DNA of 64,000 nt from Labia minor (GCA_963082975.1 OY720345.1:57456528-57520527); one strand, 5' to 3'. Shown: positions 24,807 to 37,560, counted from the first letter of the stretch. Numbers and translations: made by a program. The notes: generated by a model from the sequence alone, not told the origin.

Positions 24807-25833
24807 GACCAAATTTATTTAAACAGAACAAAGTAAATTAAGCATCAAAATATCAATAGAATAAAATTAGGAAAATTAATGATATGTGTTAGTGCATATA
24901 ACATAAAAATGTATTTACATAACTACGAGGCAACTCATTAATAAAATATACTTGTACATACATACCTACCTCACTATTAATATATATATATACATTCATA
25001 ATTAATTTGAGACTTTCATTAATTTTTTTGTTTTTCTTTAAGCATAGATTTTTCTAAACATAGATACATAAATGAGTATAATCAAATATAAACCAATTTC
25101 TATGAATTGATAAAATATGCAAATTAATAATTTATGAGTAATAAAAGAGAGGTATGCCGACCATAAGACTGGAAATATTTAAGGGTGTTATACCCTCATC
25201 AGAAAATTCTAAATGCTATATATATAACTAAAATTTATTTGTTTTATTGTGAAACTTTATCTCAAATAAACTTTAAATTAAATCTATTTCGAATTAGAAT
25301 TTGATTATAGGAGTTTAGTTTAATTAAAAAAATAAACAAAAGTTAATATGCATATAATCAAGTTCTAATAATTAAAGTGAGTGAATATTTCTCTTAAAAT
25401 GATTAAAGAAATTAAAATTTAAATGATCAAATGAACTAATATATCTTTAATTATTACTGAAATTAATTTTCAATATTTAATATTATAAAGCAATTTTAAG
25501 ATATTTATTATTATTAATATTATTAATAAATGGAGTTTTATGGGTATACCAACTTCCGAATCACATTATTATTCCGTTATCATCCTATATATTTAAAATT
25601 ATCACAAGTAGAATATTGTCAAAGAGCTTAGGGCTGCCTCCGCAGGGGCACAGCCAGGAAAACACAACTTTATATTTTAAATGATTAAAAATGATTTGTA
25701 GGAAAAATTAATATGTTTATATATTAATTTATATATATACTTTCATCCATCTGATAATTTTCTCAAAATTGTTTAGATATTAAATCAAAATTTATTCATA
25801 ATTATATTACGGAAGAGAATATCAATAATATTA

Positions 25834-25876
<43 letters not shown>

Positions 25877-26519
25877 CTACTATTTTATATATTATTTAAA
25901 TTCAATGGATATCGATGTTTCAAAAATTTTTAATGGACTATAATTTATTATTTATGTTTATATAATAAATGAAATTAGTGATTTAAAAATAAATAAATAG
26001 AATAAATTGCATATATATATATATGATAAAAAAATTAAAACAAGTCCAAGAATAACTCACTAGAGGTAAAAAAAAACAAATAATTAGCTAGTTATTTTGG
26101 TTACATGATGATATATTTAACAACAAATAAAATTAAATTTAAAAATAAATAAAGTTAATAGAAAATGTTCTGTTTGAATAAATGAAAACTTAATTGAATT
26201 ATTAACTTTATATTTGTTTTTGTTTTTTTTAATGGAAAAAAAATGTGATTTACTTTATTTTAATGATAAAAAACAGCATTGATAAGGAGTTGGTATAGTT
26301 TATTTAAGGAGAGACTACGTAGAGAAAGGATGCTAGTTACATAAATATATAACCAAAATTTATATAGAATTTAATTAGCTCTGCCTGTGTGTGTGTAGAG
26401 AATTAACATTGGTAACAATTTATTGTCATATGGTTGTAAATCGAGTTGTTTAATGAAAAAATTTCCAATTAAAAAGAAGTGGTGTTTGTGCTGGGATGGT
26501 ATAACACCTATAAATATTA
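24807..26519. other. AT-rich DNA with (TA)n microsatellite, no gene seen
   Basis: A (TA)n run lies at about 25839-25875. A small GC-richer block with an inverted GGCTG / CAGCC sits near 25632-25656. No repeat family or gene recognised. Confidence 0.45.
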
Positions 26520-27330
26520 TGTCGAGTGAGAAGGTTCTGCAGCTCGATCTCGGCAGCTGTTTAGGACGGGCGGCCATCGGCGAGGGAGAAAACAAGGAGG
26601 CGGAATATAACTTATCCCGATGGATATTTCTATGCAGATTTCAGATTAACTGCCGCGGTATTTCACATGTTCCGGCCTCGCGAGTTTTTAGGGGAGGGTG
26701 GGGAGGTGTACTTCGCATAAACAAGCCAATCCAGACTGGAACCCCTCGGAGGACTATTTTATATGTAAAGCTTAGGCAGGCAAACGAAAAAAAAAATTGG
26801 AAGGGGTCGCAGATGTCCCCTGATTTTTTTTTTCTCAGTACACCACACACACCTCTCTATAGAAGAGCTCCATTCTCTTTTTCACGAATAAAATTGATGT
26901 ATCGAACTAACCTACCGGCTAGGCAGGGGGATGAACAACGAAATATGGATCTTGAAGGGCGCGGTCTGGAGATAAAGAAACCCTCGGAAAAGTCTCGATC
27001 ATGCTAAAATATAAATCCGACCCCCCAGGAATTTGGCTATGCATCCTCCAATACAATGGTACGATAGAGAGGCAGGTGAAATAAAGAGGCTCCGTAATGG
27101 CCTGTAATGGGCATGGAGGTTAACGCCCCACCCCTCACCCACACACACCCATTTTCAAATGGAGCTGGTCTACACCAAATCCATGTTAAATAACAACAGT
27201 GCATCGATTCAAATGCATTTCAGACAATTCACTTGTTTTCAAATCATACAAATCACTATCGATTAAGAGCACGTCTGCAATTAAGGGGAAAGCGAATCAA
27301 CAAACCAATGCAAATTAATCGAAATGGCAA
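26520..27330. other. Largest GC-rich island, with a 194-codon opening
   Basis: The most GC-rich block of the window. The longest open frame here, 26423-27007 on the plus strand, starts in AT-rich DNA and crosses the island. Its product has no domain, signal peptide or repeat that I recognise, and its composition follows the local base content. A minus-strand opening overlaps it. Complex, non-repetitive sequence continues to 27330, including CCTGTAATGGGCATGGAGGT and AAATGGAGCTGGTCTACACC. A regulatory region or an isolated exon is possible. Neither is shown. Confidence 0.35.
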
Positions 27331-27754
27331 ATTGAAATTATATATATATATATATATAACTAATAGTAAATCAATCTAGATACATTAAATTACATTTACA
27401 TAGATATAAATTATCTATACATTTTTTTTTCAATTAAAACTATAAAATTTAATGTTAATGTATGTTTATTTGTTTGTATAAACATATATTGATTTTATTA
27501 CAAAGTAGATAATATTGCCAAATGCCTATAAACCAGGGGTGGTCAACTTTTAGACATTAATATTTACTTGGCAATGGATTGCAATCTATAATAAAATTAA
27601 TTTTGAACAATATTTAAACTAACTAATCATTTTTAGATGGGATGAATATTTTAATTTTATTTATTTATTTTCTTATTTAGCATCTTTTAAATAGATTGTC
27701 CCTTTACACCTATAATATAATTATCTTTATTTGTGATATTCATATTTGTTTAAT
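27331..27754. other. AT-rich DNA with a possible hAT end
   Basis: A (TA)n tract lies near 27339-27357. CCAGGGGTGGTCAACTTTTA near 27533 resembles a hAT terminus, but I found no partner end nearby. Confidence 0.4.
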
Positions 27755-28695
27755 TTTTTACCGACCGACGATAGTAAGGGAGGTATTGTTTTCACACCAA
27801 ATTTCACATGTGGAGATTTTTACATATCTCCACGAATCATGCATTTTCTAAACAGAAAAAAGTATTTTTAGCATGATGTCTGTCCGTCCGTCTGTCCGTC
27901 TGTCCGTCTGTCCGTCCGTATAGATGTGCACAGCCTGAACGGCTCAACCGATTTTGATGAAATTTGGTATATTTACTTAATGCATCAGTGGGATGAATTG
28001 ATCAACTTTTGGTGTATATCCGAAAACCGGAAGTGGTAGTATTAGCGATCGACGATAGGAAGGAAAGGGTTATTTTCACACCAAATTTCACACGAGGAGA
28101 TTTTTTTATATATCACCACGAATCATGCACTTTGTATTGGTTTTATCCTCGAGAAAAATCATATTTATTAGTTTTTACTTGATTTAAAATTATATGACGT
28201 CATCCAGCCATTCATGACGTCACAGCCTGGTCTTACATATATATTATAAATAAAATAAAATTAAAAATATTTATGTTATATTCATATTTGTTTTTTATTA
28301 CATTAATAGATATATTAAAATTATTTGAAATTGTTTCTGTAGCTGGAAATTAATTTTTCAAACCGTCGGTAGGTTCGGAACTGGCCACAGGTCAACTTAT
28401 TTTTCTTAAGATTGATTTATTATTAAAGAAAATAAATAATTTAGATTTGATAATAATTGAAATAAAGAAGAAAAAAGAAAAAATATCAAATATATCAAAT
28501 TTTATCAAAATCCATTGAGTCGTTCTAGCTATATACGGACACATAATGGACAGATGGACGGACGAACAGACATCATACTAATAATACTTTTTTCTGTTAT
28601 CAAAATGCATGATTCGTGGAGATATTTTAAAATCTCCACATGTGAAATTTGGTTTGAAAACAATACCTTCCCTTCCTATCGTCGGTCGGTAAAAA
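27755..28695. mobile_element. ACC family, long foldback copy
   Basis: Left arm (27755 to about 27968) starts TTTTTACCGACCGACGATAG. It carries a hairpin stem GTGGAGAT / ATCTCCAC, then a tandem TGTCCGTC-type tract at about 27879-27920, then GAACGGCTCAACCGATTTTG. The right arm (about 28490-28695) is its inverted, more diverged counterpart and ends CGGTCGGTAAAAA. Between them lies a second diverged copy of the first module (28047-28133), two TGACGTCA sites at 28195 and 28215, and the CCACAGGTCAACTT block that ends other copies. The PS/TDGRTD-like openings in this region are translations of the tandem tract, not proteins. Confidence 0.75.
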
Positions 28696-30842
28696 TAATT
28701 ATAACAATATAGATAAAGTAGGTCTAAAACATTTTATCATATACTTATTATGATAGGGTTGATTTATCAAAGGACCACAACACAATAATTATGATTATAA
28801 TAGAATCCTAGCCAAAATCAACAAAATGCTTAAAATTCTAGAAATATTTTAAACCAAAATTATACCATGAGTAGCCATTGCAAAACATATTTATATAATG
28901 TTATATATTTATATAAGATAATTTCTTTCTACTAAAAATAGTTAATTAATTAATTAAATATTATTAATGAATTAAAATTTGAACAAACTATATTAACATC
29001 AAGTCATCCAGTGTAAATTTAAAAAAATGCATTTGAACTTGAGCGAGTGGGTGAATCAAAAGTACTTTATTCTCAATTGAAAATTTGTACAAGAAATATA
29101 TACAGTATATATATATTAAAGGAGAGTGTGAATTAATAGTAGGAGATGAAAAATAGTTTTAAGAAAGAATATATAAAATTAAAAATAAATCAATTACTAA
29201 TTCAATTATATTTATATTTTTTATTTATACTTTTTATTTTTATTGTATATAAATAATATTTGAAAATTCCCATCGTTTAAAATTTATTTATGTTTGCGTG
29301 TTTTTAACATTTTCAACTTTCAACAGCGATTCTTTTCAAAAGTGTATGAATGATATCTCTGATCTATATATATCATTTTTATAATATAATATAATTAATT
29401 TTATATATGTCTCTTTATTAATGGTTAAGATTTACTATAAGCAAGATAAGATAATTGGATGAGGATCTATAGAAAAGCCTAAAAGGAGAGTTTGTAAATA
29501 GAGACAATAGAGATCATTTTCTGCAGGAGAAAATTAGTCTGTGGATTTTTTTTTTCTTTTTTTTTTATGAAGGAAGTTCAAAAGCATGTCGTGGGTAGCT
29601 GAGATTGGAATGAAGAGAGAAAAGGAGAGATTCGGGCCCTTTTAGTGCCTCTGTGGTTCAACCTCGGGCAGCTCTTAATGTCCTAAAAGCATTCATCTGG
29701 CCATAGGCTCAACAAGCTTTAAGCTTCAGCAAACACCGGCTTAAATGCATCAGATCACGCAGAGAAGCTTTGAGCCGGCACCAACCACTGCCCACAAAGT
29801 CACAATCAAAACAAAGACACGCATTAGTGGAATGCATATCCATAGGACACGCTTCTTGATCCTCTAATCAAGATATGTTCCAATAACATTCGATTGGAAA
29901 TAAAATAATATAAAATAATAAACTTAATATTGATTTCAGGGATTGAATCAACCACAACAAGCTGTTCAAAAAAAGAACATATTAAATTTAAAATATAAAT
30001 AATATTTTAATATTGGTTTTGAGGCAAAATTATCAAATGAAAATTAATATTATATTTATATTTGTAAAATATGCACATAATATACTATTAAAATAATTAA
30101 CATAACATAATTAAGCTTATCGACATTGTAACTAAATAATGTTTCATTTATTTATTCATTTTTATTTATTTATTTATTTTATCTTAAATTTATTATATGG
30201 AATTAATAAATAAAATAATAAAATATTAAATTAATAAAAATAATCAACTGATTTGCTTATAGTAGTAATATTTTTGTCTAATTATTTAATTATTTATATG
30301 CGAATTTCGAAATAAATTAGTGAGAAAGCGAATCAGACAATTTTCACTTAACATATCAATAGTGTTATTAAAGAAATGAAAAGTATTTTATAGATGTGTG
30401 ATATAATTATAAAAAAATTTCAAATTGATTATTTTCTGAAACATTAAAATTTAAAATATAATCTTATATAATTTATTAGAAAATTTTTAAAAAATAAAAA
30501 AATATTGTTTAATTTCATAATGTTTTTTTTTAATTTATTAATTAATTTTAAAACTTTATATTAGTTTGACGGATTTATGTTGTACATAAGTAATTAAGAA
30601 TACTTAATATAATATTTAGACATAAGAAAAGTATAATTTCTCAGCTTCAAAGTAATTTTATTATTAAATTCATTAAATCAAAGAACAACGTATTTAAAAT
30701 TAATTTAATAATTATTCAATTAAATTTATTATAGTATTATTATATTCTATTATATTTTATGAAAATATATAAAAAAAATACAATATTTAATGACATTTTA
30801 ATTTAAGTTTGTTTTACTAAAAGCTAGATAATTAATTTTAAT
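28696..30842. other. AT-rich DNA with a GC-richer patch at 29570-29880
   Basis: Mostly AT-rich. From about 29570 to 29880 the sequence becomes complex and GC-richer (for example CAACCTCGGGCAGCTCTTAA and AAACACCGGCTTAAATGCAT), without an open frame. It is a candidate non-coding conserved block. Nothing else recognised. Confidence 0.35.
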
Positions 30843-31100
30843 TTATATTTTCGGTTAACATTTTTTTAAAGAATTTCTCAGATCAAATTTCTTATCGAGA
30901 ACGAAATCAAATAATCAAACGGTCACCTATCCATGAATTTTACTTAACATTGTTTAAAAATAAATAAATTAATTTGGATTTATATTTTCGGATAATATAT
31001 TTTTTAAAGAATTTCATAGTGACTTTATTAGAAAAGATCAAATTTCTTTTTGAAAAAGAAATAAAACAATTGAGCGATTACCCATCCATGAATCTTGTTC
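30843..31100. repeat. Degenerate tandem duplication, period about 137 bp
   Basis: TTATATTTTCGG at 30843 recurs at 30980. Both copies continue with TTTTTTAAAGAATTTC, GATCAAATTTCTT and a CCATCCATGAAT-like block. Two diverged copies, no coding potential. Confidence 0.75.
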
Positions 31101-33068
31101 AAAATTACTTGCTTAACAACGAAAATAGTGTCAATACAAAAACATTTTAGAAAACTAAATAATAATAATAATAAAATAATAATTTAATCACTTACTGTAA
31201 ATTAATCTGAAGAATCACTGTGATATAATAATTTAGATTATAGCTTAAAAACGTCTTCAATATTATCTTAGTATATAATTTTCATAAAAATAAATAAATA
31301 AATAATACTTAAAGTTTAAGTCTTTTTCTCTTTAATGAAAATGAATTATAAACTTTGTATAACAAGTAAAAGTAGAGTCGGTTAAAATTGAAAAACAGTT
31401 GGCTGGTTCGTAAAGAGAGGACCGTGCGAAATAGTTTAAGGAAGTAATTAGAAGGAAGGGCATGGGAACTAGTCATGCAACTCAAATTTCTCTAGGAGCT
31501 TTCATTTCACTAATGATAGTTTCGGAACAAAGCAACGATATTCTTTTATGATTAATCTCGTTGAAGTTGGAGAGTAAAACCCATTTGGATAATGACCAAA
31601 AAAGAAGGAAAATTGCTGGTCTGTTTTCTATCAGTGTCTAATTAAGAATTTCGGATATTTTCCATCCACAAAAGTGTAGATTATAATGGTGAACAGGTTA
31701 AACTAAGTATGATATTTATCACAGTTTGCAAATGCAATTTACAATTCTGCAAAATATCACGAAACAACGACCAAACCCACCAAGGAAAGGTGAATCCTGT
31801 TCCTTTTTAATCTAACATTATATATATATATATATGTGTTGTAAAGATAATCTCATAATATTAAACGTTCATAAAAAAGAAAAAAACCAAGTGGATTGTT
31901 AAAAAATGAAAATGTCACTAAATTAAAGAATATAATGTTAGAATATGATGAATTCATAAAGAAAGGGAATATTCTATGAATATTTATAATAAAACTCAAA
32001 GGTTTATAACTTTTTCCATTTTTATATATATATATTAACATTTATATATAGAAACATGTCAAATAAATTAATATATAACGGAAATATTTTAATATATCAA
32101 AAAAAACACCTGTTTAAATATTTTAATTTTAATTGTTTCATTTATTTTTAATTTAACATAAATTTATTGTTATTTATCAAATCAAATTTAAAATTTTTAA
32201 CTTTTGAGTTTTGAGTCCTCTCGTCCTCAAAATTCAAAACACAAGACATTTACCATTAATTAAACAATCGGTGCCACATTAATATTTAGTTTAAAATTTA
32301 AACAATCTAAAGTTATTTTTATTTTCTAAGTTAAAATAAAATGAATCAATTAATGACATTTCTAAAACAAATACATTACTTTGTTTTATTTATTAAAAAG
32401 GCAAAAGATTAAGAATGAAATTGATTTACAAGAAAATTCAAATTCAAATTCAAATATAAATTAAAACAATAAAGAATTATAAATTAGAAAAGAAATATAT
32501 TTACTTATTTTAAATCTTTTTAGATTTATATAACTTCTCATTAGAATTAATAATGGAAGTTGAAAATTAGGATTTTTTTAAATTTCTTCATAAGCACCGT
32601 CAAATCGGAAAATAAAATAAAATTCTGAAATATAGGTAGAGTTGGAAACAGCAAATTAGGAAGAAGCCTTTGCAAAAAAGGCTATAAACATTGAAACACA
32701 AGTCATTAAATTAAAACTATATTCGAAAATAATTTTAGATAATTAATGTGACTTAAGACGTTCTGATTGTAATAGATATTGGCAGTAATTATTGAACCAA
32801 GAATATTATTTTTTTATGGCATATAATTATATGAGTAATTTATTGAAATAAATAAAAGTGCTCAAATTTTTATTTATTTTATGTAAAATTTTTTGGAAAA
32901 TTTTTAATATTAAATTTTTTTTGCTTATGGTCGATTTTTAATAACTTAAAATGAAATTTAAAATAAATTCTATAGTATTTTTTTATCATCAACATATATA
33001 TATTTTCTCATCAATTATTTAAATAAGCTAAAACCAAAGAATATGGAACGTTTTCTATATTTAAACAA
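31101..33068. other. AT-rich DNA, no gene seen
   Basis: A mildly GC-richer patch lies at about 31370-31500. An (ATTCAA)n tract lies at 32434-32455. Short minus-strand openings are AT-driven. No repeat family recognised. Confidence 0.45.
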
Positions 33069-33317
33069 CTAACCCTTTTAGCGTGATAAAGTGATTAGGA
33101 AACGATAGTAGCCACATACACGACCAGATGAAGCATGTCTATCTTAGTTATAAGCGAACCGTCATGCAAAGAGGATTTTTCACCGCCATCTTGAAATTCA
33201 ACACATGCGAAATTTCATCATATTTATTTCAAAGGTTCGTAATTTGTTTACTTTTGCAATTTTCGTAAGTATATTTTTTTGTGCATTCTTCAAAATTAAT
33301 ATTAAAAATAATTTATT
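33069..33317 (+). repeat. Dispersed repeat P, copy 2
   Basis: Direct counterpart of 3713-3960 (CTAACCCTTTTAGCGTGATA, ACGATAGTAG, CTTAGTTATAAGCGAACCGT, GCCATCTTGAA, CAAAATTAATATTAAAAATA). The TTAA of copy 1 is CTAA here. The plus-strand opening 33205-33429 begins inside this repeat and is not supported as a gene. Confidence 0.5.
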
Positions 33318-33710
33318 GACAAAACCCTCAGAGATAAGAGAGATAGAACAAAAAAATGCAAAGTTTAAAAATATTATTGAAATATTATTTGAATTTCTTG
33401 TGTGTAAATATAAAAAAATATATTTCTAATTCATTAGACTGATATTGAAAACAGGAATTTTCTATTTGAAAATTATTTGTAGATTATTTTTTATATAAGA
33501 TTGTACAAAAACATACTAAAAAGTAAAAACTAAGTAAAAGATCTAAATATAAATTAATTTGATTAAAACAATTTTTTAATATATTACATATATTTAAGTA
33601 ATGAACAATTAAACAGTAATAAAAAAAATATATAAAGGTATTTAAAAAATTTTTTATCAATATCATCTTAGAGACCAGTAAGCATGTCATTGTTTGTGTT
33701 CGTATAGTAA

Positions 33711-34122
33711 TTACCGACCGACGAAAGGAAGGGAAGGTATTGTTTTCACACCAAATTTCACATGTGGAGATTTTTACATATCTCCACGAATCATGCATTG
33801 CTTAAACAGAAAAAAGTATTTTTAGCATGATGTCTGTTCGTCCGTCCATCCATCCGTTGTGTAACCGTATAGACTTTACAGCTTGAACGGCTCAATGAAT
33901 TTTGATAAAATTTTATATATTTACTTAAAGAATCATCAACTTTTGGTTTATATCCAGAAACCGGAAGTAGTAGTTTACAAAGTGTTAATTTTATATTCAT
34001 TTACGGAAATTTTTCACTTAAAATATAATAGTAATTAATAATTGAGTAATTAAACTAAAAATAAAAACAAAGATATTATAATTTAGTCATTTTAATTCGA
34101 GTTTTAAAAATATTTTTTTTAT

Positions 34123-34154
<32 letters not shown>

Positions 34155-34220
34155 ATGTTCTTTGGAAATTAATTTAATTCAAATCGTGGGTCGGTTCTGT
34201 GTCTGACCACAGCTTATTTT
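33711..34220 (+). mobile_element. ACC family, diverged copy
   Basis: Starts TTACCGACCGACGAAAGGAA, keeps the GTGGAGAT / ATCTCCAC hairpin and a shortened TCCGTCCATCCATCCG tract, then GAACGGCTCAA and GAAACCGGAAGTAG. It ends with GGGTCGGTTC and GACCACAGCTTATTTT. A (TA)n tract at 34127-34154 interrupts the second half. It is more diverged than the copies at 27755 and 35522, so probably older. Confidence 0.75.
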
Positions 34221-35303
34221 TTTTTTTCTTAAATCAACTGATTCTGTCCAAATACCTGAAAGGAAAATGTTCAACGTTTAATTATTATTATTACTTTGGA
34301 ATTCCATTCCCACTCAGAAAGAATATATTTATTTCTTTTTGTTTAATTGAAATATAAAAGATATTTATTTATTTTTTTATTAAAAATTTTTATTCACTTT
34401 AATAATTAATTTTCAATGTTTATTTTAATTAATTTTAATTTTTTTTTATATATTTAAAAAACTAACAAACAATATATATATTCAATTTGTTAGGTAATTA
34501 AAGTTATCTATCTACTTGAAAGAAAAATGAATACCTGTGACTGATGTCAATTATACATTAAATACACTTGAGAAAATATTTAAAATAAAAAAAAAAATAA
34601 TAGGTATTGAAATTCTCTTTGGTGTTTGTGTAAGAATATAATCGGAATTTATTATAGTTATGCAGTATTTCCATTAAGCGAAATATTCATTTAATATTAT
34701 ATTATAAAAGACATATTTTATAATTAAATAATAAATTCATTTACCTTTATGTTTATAGGAACAATAGATATTGGATTATTATTTACGAGTATATAGTATC
34801 GAGGCAAAATGGAAAGTAAACATTTAATTGTATGGGATTAAATATTTGATTTACCAATTGGAATAGGGCCTCGAAAGGCTATTCATAAATTGTAACAAGA
34901 TACATAGAAAATGGGGTAATACATCCCTTAAACTAATATCAAATGAGGGGGAGAGAGAAATAATAAAATATTACATTGATCCAATGATACCCATTGTCAT
35001 GCTCTTTTCGAATATATAATACGAATCGAATGTTTGGATGGAAATATGGATCGTGTCACGTTCGGATTTCAATATATATTGCAGAGCTTATTGTTTGACC
35101 CGAATAGCCTGTTAAAGAAATGGGAAAAAAATATTATTGAAATTTCTTTAAAATAAAAATCCAAAAAAAAAAAATGATTTAATAATAATAAAAATAACAT
35201 ATCTATCTATATTTTAGAATATCATTAAATATGTGAGTTTGTTATTGATTTAATTAATTTATAATGAAAGATAAGAATAAAGAAAAAAAAAAGAAAAATA
35301 TAT
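34221..35303. other. AT-rich DNA, nothing recognised
   Basis: No coding frame or repeat match seen. A slightly more complex stretch runs from 34860 to 35130. Confidence 0.45.
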
Positions 35304-36452
35304 AGTAATTGTCCAGATTAATTGTCATGTCATGGATTTGAATAAAACTTTACCAGTGGATTCCTTTTTTTAATTCCAAAGAAACTTTCCTTATAGAATT
35401 TTTCCGGGTCGCTTCTAGTTTACGAGATAAAAATTGTTAAAATTTGCATATAAATTCAATTTAGCTATCATATTTATGTTTTATTGATTTCGCCAGTAGA
35501 GGGCTTCACTAATTTTCGGGGTTTTTACCGACCGACGATAGTAAGGGAGGTATTGTTTTCACACCAAATTTCACATGTGGAGATTTTTACATATCTCCAC
35601 GAATCATGCATTTTCTAAACAGAAAAAAGTATTTTTAGCATGATGTCTGTCCGTCCGTCTGTCCGTCTGTCCGTCCGTATAGATGTGTACAGCCTGAACG
35701 GCTCAACCAATTTTGATGAAATTTGGTATATTTACTTAATGCATCAGTGGGATGAATTGATCAACTTTTGGTGCAAATCCGTGAACCGGAAGTGGTAGTA
35801 TTAGCGATCGACGATAGGAAGGGAAGGGTTATTTTCACACCAAATTTCACATGAGGAGATTTTTTTATATATCACCACGAATCATGCACTTTGTATTGGT
35901 TTTATCCTCGGGAAAATCATATTTATTAGTTTTTTCTTGATTTAAAATTATATGACGTTATCCAGCCATTCATGACGTCACAGCCTGGTCTTACATATAT
36001 ATTATAAATAAAATAAAATTAAAAATATTTATGTTATATGCCTATATGTTTTTTATTACATTAATAGATATATTAAAATTATTTGAAATTGTTTCTGTAG
36101 CTGGAAATTAATTTACTTCAAACCGTCGGTCGGTTCGGACCTGGCCACAGGTCAACTTATTTTCAGTTCGGTTTGGATATAGAAAAATTAAAAAAATAAT
36201 TAATTAATTACCAAACCGAAAAAAAGTTGAAAATTAGTGAATAAGTGAATAATTAGTGAATTAGTCAATAGAACATTACTTAATGGCTGCACATTTCGAC
36301 GTTCATAACCAGCTAATCAGTTAAACATTAATAATTTTTATCTTGTAAACTAGAAGCGACCCGGAAAAATTGCATAAGGAAAGTTTCTTTGGAATTAAAA
36401 AAGGAATCCACTGGTAATCCATGACATGACAATTAATCTGGACAATTAAATT
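35304..36452. mobile_element. Foldback element F containing a nested ACC copy
   Basis: Left arm 35304 to about 35430 and right arm about 36330-36452 are inverted copies. The shared run includes TTGTCCAGATTAATTGTCAT, CCAGTGGATTCC, GAAACTTTCCTTAT and GGGTCGCTTCTAGTTTAC. The interior right of the arm (ACATTTCGACGTTCATAACC near 36285) matches the single arm at 23914-24093. No coding capacity. The ACC element at 35522-36164 sits inside, so F is the older insertion. Confidence 0.75.
35522..36164 (+). mobile_element. ACC family, best-preserved single-orientation copy
   Basis: Nearly identical to the left and middle parts of the copy at 27755: TTTTTACCGACCGACGATAG, the GTGGAGAT / ATCTCCAC hairpin, the TGTCCGTC tandem tract at about 35646-35678, GAACGGCTCAACC, CCGGAAGTGGTAGTATTAGC, the second module from about 35808, a TGACGTCA at 35973, and the end ACCGTCGGTCGGTTCGGACC then CACAGGTCAACTT. 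The start ACCGACCGACG and the near-terminal CGTCGGTCGGT are inverted to each other. No protein coding. Confidence 0.8.
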
Positions 36453-37297
36453 ACCAAATATATATTGAGTTTATGTCAGGATATATAAAAATCATATCCT
36501 CATTATAATGAATTGGACAATCAATGAATTTAAATGTCAAATTATTTATTTATGATGAAAATAAAAAAAAAATACATAAAAAATCTAAATAAAATTTTAT
36601 ATAAATGTTGAAAATGATTTATGGAAAAGTGTAATCAATTCTAGAGAATACTTTTGAATGACTCTAAACAAACATTGAATTTTTTATTATTTAGATACAA
36701 TAGAAGTATACACACCCCAAAAAGAAATAAGTAAATGATATATTTTAAAAATTATATCATGGACAAATTTATTATATTGAATATTGTCATTTTTTTTCTT
36801 TATAATATAAATAAATAATCGAAAATAATGATTTTCCATTTATATATAAAAATAATTTCAATTCAATGACAACAAGAGAGTTCAAGAGTAACTAGGGCGT
36901 GGTCTGAAGCTGGGCGGGGGATCTGAGAGCTGGTAGTCTACGCACCATTGACCGAGATTCCAATACCCAATAAGTCATTGAGAAATTATAGACAAGTGAT
37001 GCATACGAAAAAGTAAGAACAGTTAGAGAATGAAGAAGAGAGAGAGAAAAAAACAGGATATCGACCCCCACAATAGAAATAGAAGATAAAATTGATTTTT
37101 TTTTTTAATAAGAAAGAATCTGAAGATTCAAGTAAATTTCTTCTTATAGTTAGAATATTATGAACGATTTCATAGTAATGATCTTTTAATACTGTCGTTT
37201 GCGACTATATGTACATTCACTGTATGTAGAATTTGTGCGGTTGTCAGGTTTAACCAGCCCTTGTGTTATCCAACCATATTGTTTTCCTTCATCTCTA
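36453..37297. other. AT-rich DNA with a small GC-richer patch
   Basis: A complex, GC-richer patch lies at about 36880-37000 (GGGCGTGGTCTGAAGCTGGG, among others) with no open frame. Otherwise AT-rich. Confidence 0.4.
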
Positions 37298-37560
37298 CAA
37301 GTTCTCTAGTTATGGTTGTTTGTGTTTATATCAGTCCATGTTATTTTGAGCATTCGCCTGTACAACCAAGCCTGAATCTTCGTAGCTGTTGCAGCTATTA
37401 TTTCTTACTACACTTCCTATTAATAATCATATAAACAAGTTCTTGATATTTCTTTAAGTTATTGGTTGTTTGAGAATTTATCAGTCTATGTTATTTTGAG
37501 TGTTCGTCTGTATGACCAAACCTGATTCTTTTGTTTGTTGCAGCTGACAGTTCCTGCTGA
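37298..37560. repeat. Tandem duplication, period about 150 bp
   Basis: GGTTGTTTGTGTTTATATCA at 37314 recurs as GGTTGTTTGAGAATTTATCA at 37464. Both copies continue with GT(C/T)(C/T)ATGTTATTTTGAG, a TTCG(C/T)CTGTA block, ACCAA(G/A)CCTGA and TGTTGCAGCT. Two diverged copies, no coding frame. Confidence 0.8.

Noticed and set aside
26423..27007. 194-codon opening on the plus strand as a gene
   Set aside because: It starts in AT-rich DNA, has no domain or signal, overlaps an opening on the other strand, and its length is explained by the stop-poor GC island.
27534..27560. Additional hAT MITE from CCAGGGGTGGTCAAC
   Set aside because: No inverted partner end or 8-bp duplication could be located, so only a possible end is noted.
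28515..28712. Opening with a TDGRTD-like stretch; also 33484-33798 and 33791-34000
   Set aside because: These are translations of the ACC family's tandem tract and hairpin module, present at several loci.
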